From Draconibacterium sp. (GTDB taxonomy: Bacteria > Bacteroidota > Bacteroidia > Bacteroidales > Prolixibacteraceae): a stretch of 8,618 nucleotides of DNA. A program made the translations under genes and the position numbers. Where the stretch lies: contig WGCT01000526.1 in assembly GCA_015493625.1 (NCBI GenBank), forward strand, positions 1-8,618. The letters run 5' to 3'. The notes under the pieces are model-generated. The model did not search any database. It was given only the letters and a program-made list of their open reading frames with translations, and was not told the DNA's origin. Shown piece after piece: positions 8,008 to 8,618 of this stretch (position 1 is the first letter of the stretch; each line of letters begins with the position of its first letter).

Positions 8008-8086
8008 ATTCACGGTGTGAGTTGTAAACAAACAGCAAGGAAGATTAATAACAGCGTCGCAATTTGCAAAAACTCACGCCGTGAAT
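8008..8086. repeat. Long-arm inverted repeat, second pair of the 13-mer family
   Basis: ATTCACGGTGTGAGTT (8008-8023) pairs with AACTCACGCCGTGAAT (8071-8086): 16 positions with a single difference, which would be a G-U wobble in plus-strand RNA. The loop is 47 bases. On the plus strand the right arm runs into six T residues (8086-8091), which resembles a terminator, but no plus-strand gene leads into it. On the minus strand it lies 41 bases after the stop of the decayed gene and is not followed by T residues. The arm core resembles the arms at 7948-7980, so the four arms alternate in orientation. Confidence 0.75.
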
Positions 8087-8126
8087 TTTTTGAATTTGAA
8101 TTCGCTCCCCGAACAACTACTAAAAA

Positions 8127-8618
8127 CTATCTTTTAACAATAAGTTTACCGGTAATAATTTTATCCGGTTTATCTTTTATGCTGAGTTTTGCGCGTGCCG
8201 TGTAAATTCCATCTTTCCAACCGGCTGTTTGTATTGTTGTGCTGTTGCCTGTTAGTTTGGTCTTTTTCTCTTTTAGTAATTGCGTTTGGGCAAATATTTC
8301 CAGTATGTGAAGCAGATACTTTTTGTAATGTAACCTTTATTGAGATTTCTGCTGTTAATGTATCATCCCATTGAACAGTTACCCCAATATCCCCATTATA
8401 ACCACCTGATGTAATAGTCCCACCAATAACATTCTAATTCTCTGTTGATTCAATAAATACGCCTTGGGGATATCCATATTCATCATAATACTGTCCTGAA
8501 AGATTATAAGACTTAATTGATTCAGGGCAAGGAGATTCATCTCCCGACCAGTTAACACCGTACCATTGAGAAAAACTAAATGTAATAGAAGAGAAAAAGA
8601 TTGTTAGAAACGCTAATA
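8127..8618 (-). pseudogene. Decayed gene for a secreted protein with PKD-like segment and T9SS-type tail (5' end outside window)
   Basis: Two minus-strand frames join into one plausible protein. The first enters from the right edge with a hydrophobic stretch (LAFLTIFFSSITFSFS, 8616-8569) followed by QWYGV, like the end of a signal peptide with cleavage before Gln. A beta-rich segment follows, with SPCPES, then VIGGTITSGG and VTVQWDD (near 8362-8430), resembling PKD/Ig-like domains of secreted Bacteroidota proteins. This frame is interrupted by TAG at 8434-8436, where Trp (TGG) would fit, giving ENxNVIGG. It loses sense near 8290, where another frame takes over: FAQTQLL, then GWKDGIYTARAKL (8184-8222) and ITGKLIVKR ending at TAG 8127-8129. 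That ending resembles a T9SS type A sorting domain (GIY...GKLIVK). The joint product is only about 165 residues, with little room for a complete sorting domain, so an internal deletion is possible. Sequencing error could also explain the two lesions. The original function is unknown beyond secretion or surface attachment. Confidence 0.62.

Larger units (their letters stand above)
7758..8126. other. Gene-free spacer with repeats upstream of argH
   Basis: About 370 bases lie between the decayed secreted-protein gene and argH. All six frames give only short, low-complexity or repeat-derived translations. The stretch contains two hairpins made of related arms (7948-7980 and 8008-8086), a 4 x 7-bp tandem repeat (7774-7801) and a weak promoter-like box (7840-7847). 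I see no tRNA, rRNA or recognisable small RNA. Confidence 0.6.

Noticed and set aside
7754..8038. A 94-residue minus-strand open frame whose stop overlaps the argH start as ATGA
   Set aside because: Its translation is low-complexity and Asn/Lys-rich. It runs through the hairpin repeats and ends by translating the heptamer array (SNFGLPTSDFR). It has no domain or signal, and the ATGA overlap appears coincidental.
7948..8086. CRISPR-like repeat cluster
   Set aside because: The copies alternate in orientation, are degenerate and have unequal spacers (7, 27 and 47 bases); no cas gene is present.
8008..8091. Plus-strand intrinsic terminator (stem followed by T6)
   Set aside because: No plus-strand gene precedes it and the 47-base loop is long; it is better explained as a repeat pair.
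8017..8374. Two short plus-strand open frames (8017-8205 and 8189-8374)
   Set aside because: They are antisense to the decayed secreted-protein gene and the repeats. The minus-strand translations are far more protein-like.

Overview
The window looks like chromosomal DNA of a member of the Bacteroidota, probably the Bacteroidales/Marinilabiliales side, although the sequence alone does not fix a genus. The evidence is: AT-rich, A-rich leaders with no proper Shine-Dalgarno spacing; candidate promoters of the TAnnTTTG type; a Bacteroidota-style short ArgH beginning MKLWDKG; and, at the right edge, the remains of a secreted protein with a tail resembling a type IX secretion (T9SS) sorting domain. 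Every gene I can support is on the minus strand, so the window reads right to left.

Layout from right to left. (1) 8618-8127: a decayed gene for a small secreted protein. It has a signal peptide, a PKD/Ig-like segment and a sorting-like C-terminal tail, broken by an in-frame TAG and a frame change. Its 5' end lies beyond the window. (2) 8126-7758: about 370 bases with no credible gene. They hold two hairpins built from four alternating copies of one degenerate 13-mer, and a 4 x 7-bp tandem repeat just before the next gene. (3) 7757-6426: argH, argininosuccinate lyase, intact. (4) 6425-6156: intergenic region with a candidate gltB promoter and a cluster of CGGTTA half-sites. (5) 6155-1632: gltB, the large subunit of glutamate synthase, intact, with the catalytic cysteine and the 3Fe-4S cysteines in place. 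(6) 1594-170: gltD, the small subunit, 37 bases after gltB and surely in the same operon. (7) 140-98: a strong intrinsic terminator closing the gltBD operon. (8) 97-1: nothing assignable.

GltB and GltD form NADPH-dependent glutamate synthase (GOGAT), which turns glutamine plus 2-oxoglutarate into two glutamates. With glutamine synthetase (not in this window) it is the main high-affinity ammonium assimilation route. ArgH performs the last step of arginine synthesis, which begins from glutamate, so the neighbours are metabolically linked. A candidate promoter between argH and gltB suggests separate transcription.

I see no new multi-gene system here. The items most worth a second look are the decayed T9SS-type gene, the alternating hairpin repeats beside it, the heptamer repeat plus T8 run in the argH leader, and the half-site cluster in the gltB leader.
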